In this document: positions 1 through 4,895 of the stretch, in pieces
How positions within the stretch are numbered: the stretch's first letter is position 1
Layout of the letters: each line of letters begins with the position of its first letter
Source of the DNA: Candidatus Aminicenantota bacterium
GTDB taxonomy: Bacteria; Acidobacteriota; Aminicenantia; UBA2199
Length of the DNA stretch: 5,637 bases
Reading direction: 5' to 3'
Assembly (NCBI GenBank): GCA_023136725.1
Contig: JAGLQR010000132.1
Coordinates: forward strand, 1-5,637
The notes under the pieces: model-generated
The model's input: the letters and a program-made list of their open reading frames with translations, nothing else
Databases searched by the model: none
What the model was told of the DNA's origin: nothing
Made by a program: the position numbers and the translations under genes

Positions 1-36
1 CTCATTTCAAGGGGAACACGAAATACTATTGCAAAT

Positions 37-64
37 TTGAAAAATATTTCTCTTTGAATATACT
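37..64 (+). promoter_or_regulatory. Putative sigma-70 promoter of the DUF302 gene
   Basis: A -35-like TTGAAA at 37-42 lies 16 bp before a -10-like TATACT at 59-64; each matches the consensus at 5 of 6 positions. Transcription would start near 70, giving a leader of about 18 nt that contains the purine-rich Shine-Dalgarno region GAGAGGG (75-81). A perfect 10-bp palindrome, TACTATAGTA (61-70), overlaps the -10 box and could be an operator. This was identified by eye only. Confidence 0.5.
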
Positions 65-88
65 ATAGTACTAAGAGAGGGAAAGAAA

Positions 89-484
89 ATGGTAGAACCT
101 ATTATAAAAATATCAGGAAGCAATTTTGATGAAACCGTCACATTAATTGAAGAGTTACTTGAGATAGAAGGATTTGTTCTTATGGCTTCGAAAAATATTG
201 ACGAAGTAATAAAAGCAAAACTCGGGATAGAGAATTATTCAAGATACACGATCATCCTTGCATGCAGACCCGAACTGGCAAAAGGAGCTCTTGATGTATC
301 AAAAATGTCCGGACTCCTGTTCCCATGCAGCTTTGTTGTCTATGAGGATGAAGAGAAAATAAAGATCGGACATATTTCGATCATGAAAATAATCCCGGAT
401 ATAGGCCTTGCTCCATATGAAAAAATGGAACCGGTTATCAAAGAAACCGGCGAATATATCAGAAGGATATGGGAAAAGCTTTAA
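89..484 (+). CDS. DUF302 family protein
   Basis: This 131-residue protein has the length and pattern of the DUF302 family, compact alpha/beta proteins of unknown biochemical role found in bacteria and archaea. Supporting features are the early EGF motif (27-29), KLG at 44-46, the conserved block ACRPELAKGAL (58-68) with Cys59, and LLFPCSFVVYE (76-86) with Cys80. The two cysteines sit where the family usually keeps them. There is no signal peptide or membrane segment, so it should be cytoplasmic. The ATG at 89 is preceded by GAGAGGG at a normal distance and by a plausible promoter. The stop codon overlaps the stop of the convergent metal-sensor gene by 4 bp, with no terminator hairpin between them. 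The metal-related neighbour is suggestive, but the sequence gives no direct evidence that this gene belongs to that system. Confidence 0.85.
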   Translation: MVEPIIKISGSNFDETVTLIEELLEIEGFVLMASKNIDEVIKAKLGIENYSRYTIILACRPELAKGALDVSKMSGLLFPCSFVVYEDEEKIKIGHISIMKIIPDIGLAPYEKMEPVIKETGEYIRRIWEKL

Positions 485-924
485 TCGTTACAGCTGCAGT
501 TCTCGCTACATTGATGATGAACATTCATCTTGTCACCAAACTCTTTTAATAAGCATTTACACTGCTCCTTAGTCATGTTTTTCTTGTAGATCAGGAGTTG
601 ATCAACTGTATTCAACTGGATCTTTTTCTGTATATCATTTATTGTCGTAATGCATTTCTCAATCTCTGTTCTGTCTGTCACCTTTGAATCCAGGAGGTTA
701 TAGAGATCCTGCCTGCATTTTTCCAGTTCACCTTCAAGCTTAACATTTTCATCGAGGATTCCGGCTGATTCTTCTGTTATCCTTTTTTTCTGTAAATCAT
801 CCAGGACAAAACCGGGAGAAGTGCCTTCCGATCCTGAATGTCTATCCGAAAACATATGAACAATAAACACAACATTAAAAATAAGTGAGAAGAGAAAAAC
901 AGCAAAAAATATTTTAAGTTTCAT
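481..924 (-). CDS. Membrane-anchored periplasmic metal-sensor-like protein (CnrX/Spy/CpxP-type)
   Basis: The 147-residue protein starts with an uncleaved-looking membrane helix (about 4-24). A mostly alpha-helical, charged periplasmic region follows (about 39-130), rich in E/K/Q heptad-like stretches, with a TKEQCKCLL segment (118-126) like the 'TxEQ' turn of Spy/CpxP/CnrX heavy-metal-resistance proteins. It ends in a metal-ligand tail, HHQCSENCSC (136-145). There are seven cysteines in all (70, 91, 122, 124, 139, 143, 145). The start codon overlaps the stop of the preceding membrane gene (ATGA at 921-924), so the two are translationally coupled, and GGGAG lies 8 nt before the ATG. It is the last gene of the sigma/anti-sigma operon, which suggests it senses metal outside the cytoplasm and passes the signal through the anti-sigma protein, as CnrX does in CnrYXH. 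The family call rests on topology, helix pattern and context, not on strong sequence identity. A simple periplasmic metal-binding chaperone is the alternative. Confidence 0.65.
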   Translation of the reverse strand: MKLKIFFAVFLFSLIFNVVFIVHMFSDRHSGSEGTSPGFVLDDLQKKRITEESAGILDENVKLEGELEKCRQDLYNLLDSKVTDRTEIEKCITTINDIQKKIQLNTVDQLLIYKKNMTKEQCKCLLKEFGDKMNVHHQCSENCSCND

Positions 925-1241
925 TTTACCGTCTCCCTGAATGCCGAAACCAAACTCCCCGGATTTTCAGATGAAAATATTCCCGCATTCAAAATTGCAT
1001 TAGAATCCGGATCCCTCGAACTTCCGGATGAGTTGACAATGAATAAACTAAAAGAAGTAAACACTACGAAAAGAAGAATATAGGCGAGTCCAAGTCTGCC
1101 CGCTTTAAAATAATATTTATTACGATCCTTCCGCTTTTCCATAAGAATTCCTGCTGATGGAATTGTCTCCGGGATCACACTTTCGATCAATGCATTATGG
1201 TCCCCAATAATATTTTTCATATCATCATTAAAAATATCCAT
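921..1241 (-). CDS. Putative small single-pass anti-sigma factor (CnrY-like topology)
   Basis: The 106-residue protein has a short cytoplasmic part (1-47), one membrane helix (about 48-70, LGLAYILLFVVFTSFSLFIV) and a periplasmic tail of about 36 residues. The positive cluster KRKDRNKYYFK before the helix fits an inside N-terminus. There is no HxxxCxxC zinc anti-sigma motif and no cysteine at all. The call comes from position: it directly follows an ECF sigma gene and is coupled by a 4-bp overlap to a periplasmic sensor-like gene. Size and topology match CnrY-type anti-sigma proteins, in which a short N-terminal segment holds the sigma factor. The start is well supported by AAAGGAG upstream of the ATG. 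The gap to the sigma gene is 39 bp. I recognise no conserved domain, so the function is inferred. Confidence 0.6.
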   Translation of the reverse strand: MDIFNDDMKNIIGDHNALIESVIPETIPSAGILMEKRKDRNKYYFKAGRLGLAYILLFVVFTSFSLFIVNSSGSSRDPDSNAILNAGIFSSENPGSLVSAFRETVK

Positions 1242-1280
1242 TGTGCTACTCCTTTATCTTAGACACTAATTCATGAAAAA

Positions 1281-1790
1281 TCATGCTACATATTTCCTTA
1301 TTTTTTTCATCGACTTAAAAATAAGTGATTCTATTGCCGATATGGTTGTACCCATAACATCAGCAATCTCTTTTTGCTTCATCTTCTCATAGTGAAAAAA
1401 AAAGAAAGCAGTTCTCTCTCTCTCTGATAATTTTTTTAAAGCATCTCCGAGTTTTTCTAATTTGATCATCTTTTCCTGATCTGCTTCATTTTTCAATGCC
1501 GGATCATCCGAGATTCCAATTAATAATTTAGAAGTTTCTGTCGGATCATTTTCAAATGAGATGAACTTTACTATTTTTTTTCTTCTGAGATAGTTTCTGA
1601 TCGTGTTAAGCGCGATCCGGTATACCCAGGTATAAAGATCGGAACGGTTCTGAAATGACCCTAGTGAGTTCAGAACTTTGTAAAATATATCGTGAGTAAG
1701 ATCCTCTGCTTCATTTTTGTCCTGCAACTGGTAAAGCGCCAGCTTATATATTTTTCTATAATAATTTTTTACTATTTCATCTTGATTCAT
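1281..1790 (-). CDS. ECF-family RNA polymerase sigma factor
   Basis: The 169 residues have the standard two-domain ECF layout. Region 2 (about 6-72) includes EAEDLTHDIFYKVL (27-40), the TWVYRIALN core-binding/-10 recognition block (54-62) and the basic NYLRRKK (66-72). An acidic linker (80-107) follows, then region 4 (about 116-167) with LSERERTAFFF and the helix-turn-helix KQKEIADVMGTTISAIESL (138-156). It should direct RNA polymerase to stress promoters and be held inactive by the membrane protein encoded next in the operon. ATG at 1790 is the only usual start codon available: the frame is closed by a stop at 1809-1811 and no ATG, GTG or TTG lies between. It has no recognisable Shine-Dalgarno sequence and the start codon sits inside an inverted repeat. 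The coding region also carries several slippage-prone simple repeats. The sigma assignment is firm; the regulon and inducing signal are inferred from neighbours. Confidence 0.93.
   Translation of the reverse strand: MNQDEIVKNYYRKIYKLALYQLQDKNEAEDLTHDIFYKVLNSLGSFQNRSDLYTWVYRIALNTIRNYLRRKKIVKFISFENDPTETSKLLIGISDDPALKNEADQEKMIKLEKLGDALKKLSERERTAFFFFHYEKMKQKEIADVMGTTISAIESLIFKSMKKIRKYVA
1395..1437 (-). repeat. Cluster of simple-sequence repeats inside the sigma gene
   Basis: On the + strand, nine A (1395-1403), an alternating TC tract of 13 nt (1413-1425) and seven T (1431-1437) occur within 43 bp. In the sigma gene they encode the start of region 4 (KKLSERERTAFFFF). Each is in frame here, so the gene is intact, but slippage in any of them would cut off the promoter-recognising domain. 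Confidence 0.8.
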
Positions 1791-1799
1791 CAGATGAAT
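1785..1799. repeat. 15-bp inverted repeat over the sigma start codon
   Basis: ATTCATC and GATGAAT (1785-1791 and 1793-1799) are perfect inverted arms around a single central base. The start codon of the sigma gene (1788-1790 on the minus strand) lies in one arm. It could be an operator or form a small mRNA hairpin that hides the start codon, which also lacks a Shine-Dalgarno. The symmetry is directly seen; a function is inferred. Confidence 0.45.
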
Positions 1800-1827
1800 G
1801 ATAGCCGACTATGACAAAAAAATATAT

Positions 1828-1856
1828 AAAAAAAAAGGCGAAACCTAAGTTCCGCC
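1828..1856 (-). terminator. Intrinsic terminator after the metal-binding protein gene
   Basis: Read on the minus strand, a 7-bp stem GGCGGAA / TTTCGCC (one G-U pair) with a 6-nt loop CTTAGG is followed at once by nine T. It lies 20 bp beyond the stop codon of the gene ending at 1877 and before the sigma operon, so it separates the two transcription units. In the + direction the stem has a mismatch, so the minus orientation is favoured. Confidence 0.85.
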
Positions 1857-1876
1857 CTTTTTAAAAATAATAATTA

Positions 1877-2365
1877 TTATTTGTTACATCCTTTCTTTGT
1901 ATGAGCTTTATGAAGTTTTGAGTCAGCTTTATGATGAGAGCATTCAACTTTCTTCAGATCGGTTTTGCAATGGGGGCAGCTGCCTTCTTTATCGGAAGTG
2001 AACTTACATCCCTCAGTTGTACATTTATAAACCGGCTTTGCTTCTACTTTTTTAAGGGCCATTCCGCAATGCGGACATTTGCCATCTTTATCAGTTGTAT
2101 AGTTGCAAGCCTTCATGGGGCATTTGTAGGTTGTGCTGTGAGTACAATCAGCAGCTTTCTTTTCAAATGCTTCCTTACACTTTTCACCACAAACATGCAC
2201 GGTTTTCCCGTGATGATCAAAAGCAAGTCCTTTCCCCTTCTCCATTTTGTGTCCGCATGCAGGGCACTTCGAAACATCTTTTTCACCTGAAAAAAGGCTG
2301 AAGTTTGCAGAAATAAGCAGTAATGAAAAAAGCACAACCATTAAGATCTTAATTTTTTTATCCAT
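1877..2365 (-). CDS. Exported Cys/His-rich heavy-metal-binding protein (YHS-like domain plus two zinc-ribbon repeats)
   Basis: The 162-residue protein begins with a signal peptide (KK n-region, hydrophobic 7-25, likely cleavage near 27). Domain 1 (34-74) has a YHS/TRASH-like cysteine pattern: CPAC at 34-37 and C59-x3-C63, with His at 51, 52 and 57. Two tandem copies of a heavy-metal-binding zinc ribbon follow: YKCPMKACNYTTDKDGKCPHCGMAL (80-104, shown here in full only to fix the repeat: key residues C82, C87, C97, C100) and the matching 113-137 (C115, C120, C130, C133). The tail (141-162) carries Cys142, Cys160 and four histidines. In all there are fifteen cysteines. Such domains occur with copper/zinc/cobalt efflux systems and probably bind or buffer metal outside the cytoplasm. 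AGGAGA lies 6 nt before the ATG, which fixes the start. It is a separate transcription unit, bounded by a terminator downstream, next to the sigma operon, and is a candidate target of that sigma factor. Which metal is bound cannot be read from sequence. Confidence 0.85.
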   Translation of the reverse strand: MDKKIKILMVVLFSLLLISANFSLFSGEKDVSKCPACGHKMEKGKGLAFDHHGKTVHVCGEKCKEAFEKKAADCTHSTTYKCPMKACNYTTDKDGKCPHCGMALKKVEAKPVYKCTTEGCKFTSDKEGSCPHCKTDLKKVECSHHKADSKLHKAHTKKGCNK

Positions 2366-2416
2366 AAATTTCTCCTGTTTGCATTCAGTTTTACTGATCG
2401 CATAATATATTCGACA

Positions 2417-2445
2417 ATTATAATTTAGAATTCCTGCCTTTTTTT
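2417..2445 (-). promoter_or_regulatory. Possible promoter of the metal-binding protein gene
   Basis: A perfect TATAAT -10 box reads on the minus strand at 2422-2417. The -35 position 17 bp upstream (2440-2445) reads AAAAAA and does not match the consensus, but it lies in an A/T tract that could act as an UP-like or bent element. The leader would be about 45 nt. A weak -35 would suit an activated or alternative-sigma promoter. Confidence 0.35.
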
Positions 2446-2455
2446 TAAAAAAAAA
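2439..2455. other. T8A9 tract upstream of the metal-binding protein gene
   Basis: Eight T followed by nine A form an almost perfect A/T palindrome. On the minus strand it gives a T9 run after the cca-like gene, but without a GC-rich stem before it, so it is not a convincing terminator. It may instead shape the promoter next to it. Confidence 0.4.
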
Positions 2456-2493
2456 TCAGATTATGAAAGAAGAAATTTCCGGATGAGCATTTT

Positions 2494-3957
2494 CTATTTT
2501 GATCCGTTTACTCCCTTAATCTTTTTGAATTGCACTATTCCTTCTTCAAGGGTAGTAAAAGATCCGTCAAGCTGGAGTTCGAACAATTTCTTCAGATATT
2601 CGCCCATCTCTTCACCGGGGCTTATCCCCAGCTTGATAAGGTCACGCCCCTGAAGGATCGGCCTGATCGTATCCTCGTTTATCTTGAGTTCTTCTTTTCT
2701 GTTGTAATACCAGTTTGATATCTCATCAACATCACTGAAATTGAGAGGCTCCGGTTCACGCGACTGCCTGTCTGCAAAATCCAGCAGGATCAGAAGATCA
2801 TCCCTGCCGTCCATATCTCTGAGTAGCCTGGAAAAAGCTTTGAATCCGATCTCTGCACGATTGCTGTAAAGATCAAATATCCTGTGATGATTTTTTATAA
2901 GTTTCAGGATCATATCCCTGAGAGGAAATTTCATCCTGGTCTCTATTTTAAGTTTGTCGAGGAGGGATTCTGCAAGCCCGACACCGACACTATCATGTCT
3001 TATTGAGGTGACTGTCATTCTACCCCTTTTGAATTCCCATTTTGTGGTAACCGGCTTTCCTATATCATGAAGGATGATCCCGAGAAGAAGTGCAAGCTCC
3101 TCTTCCTCACTGAGTCCTTTTATCCCGGCAAGCTTCTTTCCGATATCCAGGGCAGTCAGCATATGGATGAATACTGTATGATGTCCGAACTCATCCTTCT
3201 CCGGATGAAATATCGAATCCTGAATGGTTAAAGCCATCCTGTAAATTCCGGGGTAAAGTTTTTCGAGAATTGTTAATCTGAAGTATTCCATCAATCCCTT
3301 TGACGGAGTGTCAGACTCCAGAAGAGTTCTGAAAAATTCTTCTGTAATACGCTCGGAACTGAGTTCCTCCAGGATAACATCCTTTGCAACTTTGTATATA
3401 TCTTCTTCGATCTCGAATCCGAGCACTGATGAGAACCTGGCTGCTCTCAACAGTCTTAAGGGATCATCTGAAAATGTCTCCGGGCCGGTCATCACGATCA
3501 TTTTCTTCTTAATTGCATCTGTTCCGTTAAACGGATCAAAGACACTGCCGTCACTCAACCTGATCGCAATAGAATTGCAGGAGAAATCCCTCCTCCCGAG
3601 ATCTTCCTCCAGTGATACTTTCTTTCCACTTTCGATAATAAAATTTTTATGTGAGCTCGATCCGGAGTCCTTTTTTCTGTCAAGCCTGGGGACAGAGATA
3701 TCAAAAGTAACTTTATCCTTCGTGAATTTTATTACTGCGAAACTCTTTCCAACTGTATTAATTTTACCATGCTCTTTAAGGACTTTCTCAAGTTCAGAAT
3801 ATTCATATCCGACGACCATAAGATCGATATCCTTCCTGCTATCTATACTGCCGGAAATAATGAGATCCCGGACAACACCGCCGACAAGATACACCTCCTT
3901 GCCGAAAAGTCCGGTGAACAAATCCTTGCCGGGAAAATTTTCCCCTTTAATTTTCAT
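2494..3957 (-). CDS. CCA-adding/poly(A) polymerase-family nucleotidyltransferase with HD domain
   Basis: The 487-residue enzyme belongs to the class II tRNA nucleotidyltransferase/poly(A) polymerase family, which adds CCA (or A) to RNA 3' ends in the cytoplasm. The head has LVGGVVRD (24-31), the catalytic DID (43-45) and FDIS with Asp86; then RRDFSCNSIAI (122-132), DPFNG (141-145), DDPLRLLRAARF (164-175) and the ERITEEFFRTLL neck motif (202-213). An HD phosphohydrolase domain follows (about 257-400: HH at 259-260, H265, HDIGK 297-301, H321, HH 357-358). The C-terminal block ILQGRDLIKLG...LQLDG (434-465) is typical of HD-containing CCA enzymes. CCA versus poly(A) specificity cannot be settled from sequence. 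I chose ATG at 3957, which overlaps the PilZ gene by 11 bp; a TTG at 3975 would add six residues before the family's conserved region. Neither has a clear Shine-Dalgarno, so translation is probably coupled to the upstream gene. Confidence 0.92.
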   Translation of the reverse strand: MKIKGENFPGKDLFTGLFGKEVYLVGGVVRDLIISGSIDSRKDIDLMVVGYEYSELEKVLKEHGKINTVGKSFAVIKFTKDKVTFDISVPRLDRKKDSGSSSHKNFIIESGKKVSLEEDLGRRDFSCNSIAIRLSDGSVFDPFNGTDAIKKKMIVMTGPETFSDDPLRLLRAARFSSVLGFEIEEDIYKVAKDVILEELSSERITEEFFRTLLESDTPSKGLMEYFRLTILEKLYPGIYRMALTIQDSIFHPEKDEFGHHTVFIHMLTALDIGKKLAGIKGLSEEEELALLLGIILHDIGKPVTTKWEFKRGRMTVTSIRHDSVGVGLAESLLDKLKIETRMKFPLRDMILKLIKNHHRIFDLYSNRAEIGFKAFSRLLRDMDGRDDLLILLDFADRQSREPEPLNFSDVDEISNWYYNRKEELKINEDTIRPILQGRDLIKLGISPGEEMGEYLKKLFELQLDGSFTTLEEGIVQFKKIKGVNGSK

Positions 3958-4540
3958 TTTTCGAAAATCTTTCAAAATAGATCATTGTATTCTTCAAATC
4001 TGTATAATCTTTCTCTTCGATCTCTTTTATATAAAGAGCAAAGATCACTTTTTTCACAGAATTTTCGATCCTGACTATTTTTAATGATCTTATCATGATC
4101 CTGTTCAGTGGAGTAATGACAATGACATTCCTGAATATCTGATCTTCAGGTATTGCCTTGAAAGGTGCTTTAAAACTTACCCTGAAACCTGAAAGTGACA
4201 TATCAACCATTTTACCTTTCAGCCTTGAATACTCTTTTCCACCAAGCTTTACACCAACACTGATATTATCTGGAATAAGAATTCTGGGGACAGATCTCAG
4301 ATCTTTTTCAGTTATCTTATATTTTTTGCTGAATTCTCGGAACCTATGTGTAACCTTCTTACCTTTCTTTCTCTCATATAGATAGATCACACTCAGGGTC
4401 AATGCTGCAAGCGGAATAAGGAAAATAAAAATTTTAATAATTATAGTATGACCACCCATAGTGATATGATAGGTATTTTCAATCTGTCTGTCAAATAGGC
4501 AGGAAAAGGATGCCGGGGCTATCAGGATCACTACTAACAT
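3947..4540 (-). CDS. Membrane-anchored PilZ-domain protein (putative c-di-GMP receptor)
   Basis: The 197-residue protein has a short hydrophobic N-terminus (1-14) resembling a truncated signal peptide, about 18 exported residues, a membrane helix (about 33-55) followed by basic ERKKGKK, and a cytoplasmic PilZ domain. Both c-di-GMP-binding motifs are present: RSVPR (82-86, RxxxR) and DMSLSG (113-118, DxSxxG), about 26 residues apart as is normal. It probably senses c-di-GMP at the inner membrane; the output is unknown. The start is uncertain. ATG at 4540 and TTG at 4546 both lack a Shine-Dalgarno sequence, and the frame upstream reads KKKKRF with no start codon until a stop. An ATG at 4568-4566 in the neighbouring frame would fuse to give a canonical signal peptide if the A8 tract were one base shorter. 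It overlaps the downstream nucleotidyltransferase gene, implying one operon. Confidence 0.78.
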   Translation of the reverse strand: MLVVILIAPASFSCLFDRQIENTYHITMGGHTIIIKIFIFLIPLAALTLSVIYLYERKKGKKVTHRFREFSKKYKITEKDLRSVPRILIPDNISVGVKLGGKEYSRLKGKMVDMSLSGFRVSFKAPFKAIPEDQIFRNVIVITPLNRIMIRSLKIVRIENSVKKVIFALYIKEIEEKDYTDLKNTMIYFERFSKNEN

Positions 4541-4568
4541 TGACAAGAACCGCTTTTTTTTGTATCAT
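4540..4568 (+). promoter_or_regulatory. Sigma-70 promoter of rpsT
   Basis: A perfect -35 TTGACA (4540-4545) and a -10 TATCAT (4563-4568, 5 of 6) are separated by 17 bp. Transcription would begin near 4575, leaving a leader of about 16 nt. The -35 box overlaps the ATG of the divergent PilZ gene, and the -10 region also reads TATGAT on the minus strand (4569-4564), so opposite promoters may share this spot. Confidence 0.8.
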
Positions 4569-4590
4569 ATCCTCTAATTTGGAGGAAAAG

Positions 4591-4857
4591 ATGGCTAATC
4601 ACAAATCTGCAGTCAAGAAGTACAAACGCGATGAGAAGAAGAGACTGATAAACAAAATGAACAAGACCAAAATGAGGAATAAAATAAAGAAATTCAAGAA
4701 AGAAATAGAAACAGGAAAAATGGAAGAGGCAAAATCCATGTTTCCGGCAGTTATGTCAATAATTGATAAATCAAACACAAAGGGAACTATTCATCAAAAA
4801 ACTGCCTCAAGATATAAATCAAGATTAACAGCTCTTCTGAATAAATCCGGATCATAA
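4591..4857 (+). CDS. rpsT: 30S ribosomal protein S20
   Basis: The 88-residue, very basic, helical protein begins with the family signature MANHKSAVKK and keeps the conserved end region KGTIHQKTASRYKSRL (64-79). Length matches the usual 85-90. S20 binds 16S rRNA early in 30S assembly. The ATG at 4591 has a strong Shine-Dalgarno GGAGG (4581-4585) 5 nt upstream and a consensus promoter ahead of it. The frame is open further upstream to 4510 (27 codons), but that extension is unlike S20 and overlaps the promoter. The sequence CCTCTAATTTGGAGG (4571-4585) could pair the ribosome-binding site with CCTC just upstream, at the very edge of the predicted transcript, so any role in S20 feedback control is speculative. 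Confidence 0.97.
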   Translation: MANHKSAVKKYKRDEKKRLINKMNKTKMRNKIKKFKKEIETGKMEEAKSMFPAVMSIIDKSNTKGTIHQKTASRYKSRLTALLNKSGS

Positions 4858-4867
4858 GATTCTGAAC

Positions 4868-4894
4868 TGCCTCTCCCCGGGGCAAAACTTTTTT
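4868..4894 (+). terminator. Weak terminator- or attenuator-like element between rpsT and the nuclease gene
   Basis: TGCC (4868-4871) can pair with GGCA (4881-4884) around a CCCCGG-containing loop, and six T follow at 4889-4894. The stem is short and the T-run is offset by AAAC, so termination would be partial at best. A second TGCC (4897-4900), overlapping the nuclease start codon, could pair with the same GGCA instead. Confidence 0.3.
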
Positions 4895-4895
4895 A

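Noticed and set aside
1804..1830. Sigma-70 promoter just upstream of the sigma gene (TTGTCA, TATATT)
   Set aside because: No pair of hexamers has acceptable spacing to a -10 box before the start codon.
1931..2337. Three open frames overlapping the metal-binding protein gene in other frames
   Set aside because: The minus-strand gene at 1877-2365 has a signal peptide, metal motifs and a Shine-Dalgarno; the others have none of these.
2457..2481. GGAAATT and TCTGA on the minus strand resembling a sigma-E-type promoter
   Set aside because: Spacing is 13 nt instead of about 16, and the position is far upstream of the gene.
2470..2493. Possible terminator after the nucleotidyltransferase gene
   Set aside because: Only a short AT-rich palindrome (GAAATTTC) precedes the T9 run; there is no stable stem.
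3308..4084. 258-codon open frame on the + strand
   Set aside because: It is the mirror of the nucleotidyltransferase gene, Ser/Leu-rich with no domain, and has no ribosome-binding site.
4510..4590. Upstream extension of rpsT by 27 codons to an ATG at 4510
   Set aside because: S20 starts at MANHKS, has its own strong Shine-Dalgarno, and the extension covers the promoter and the divergent PilZ start.
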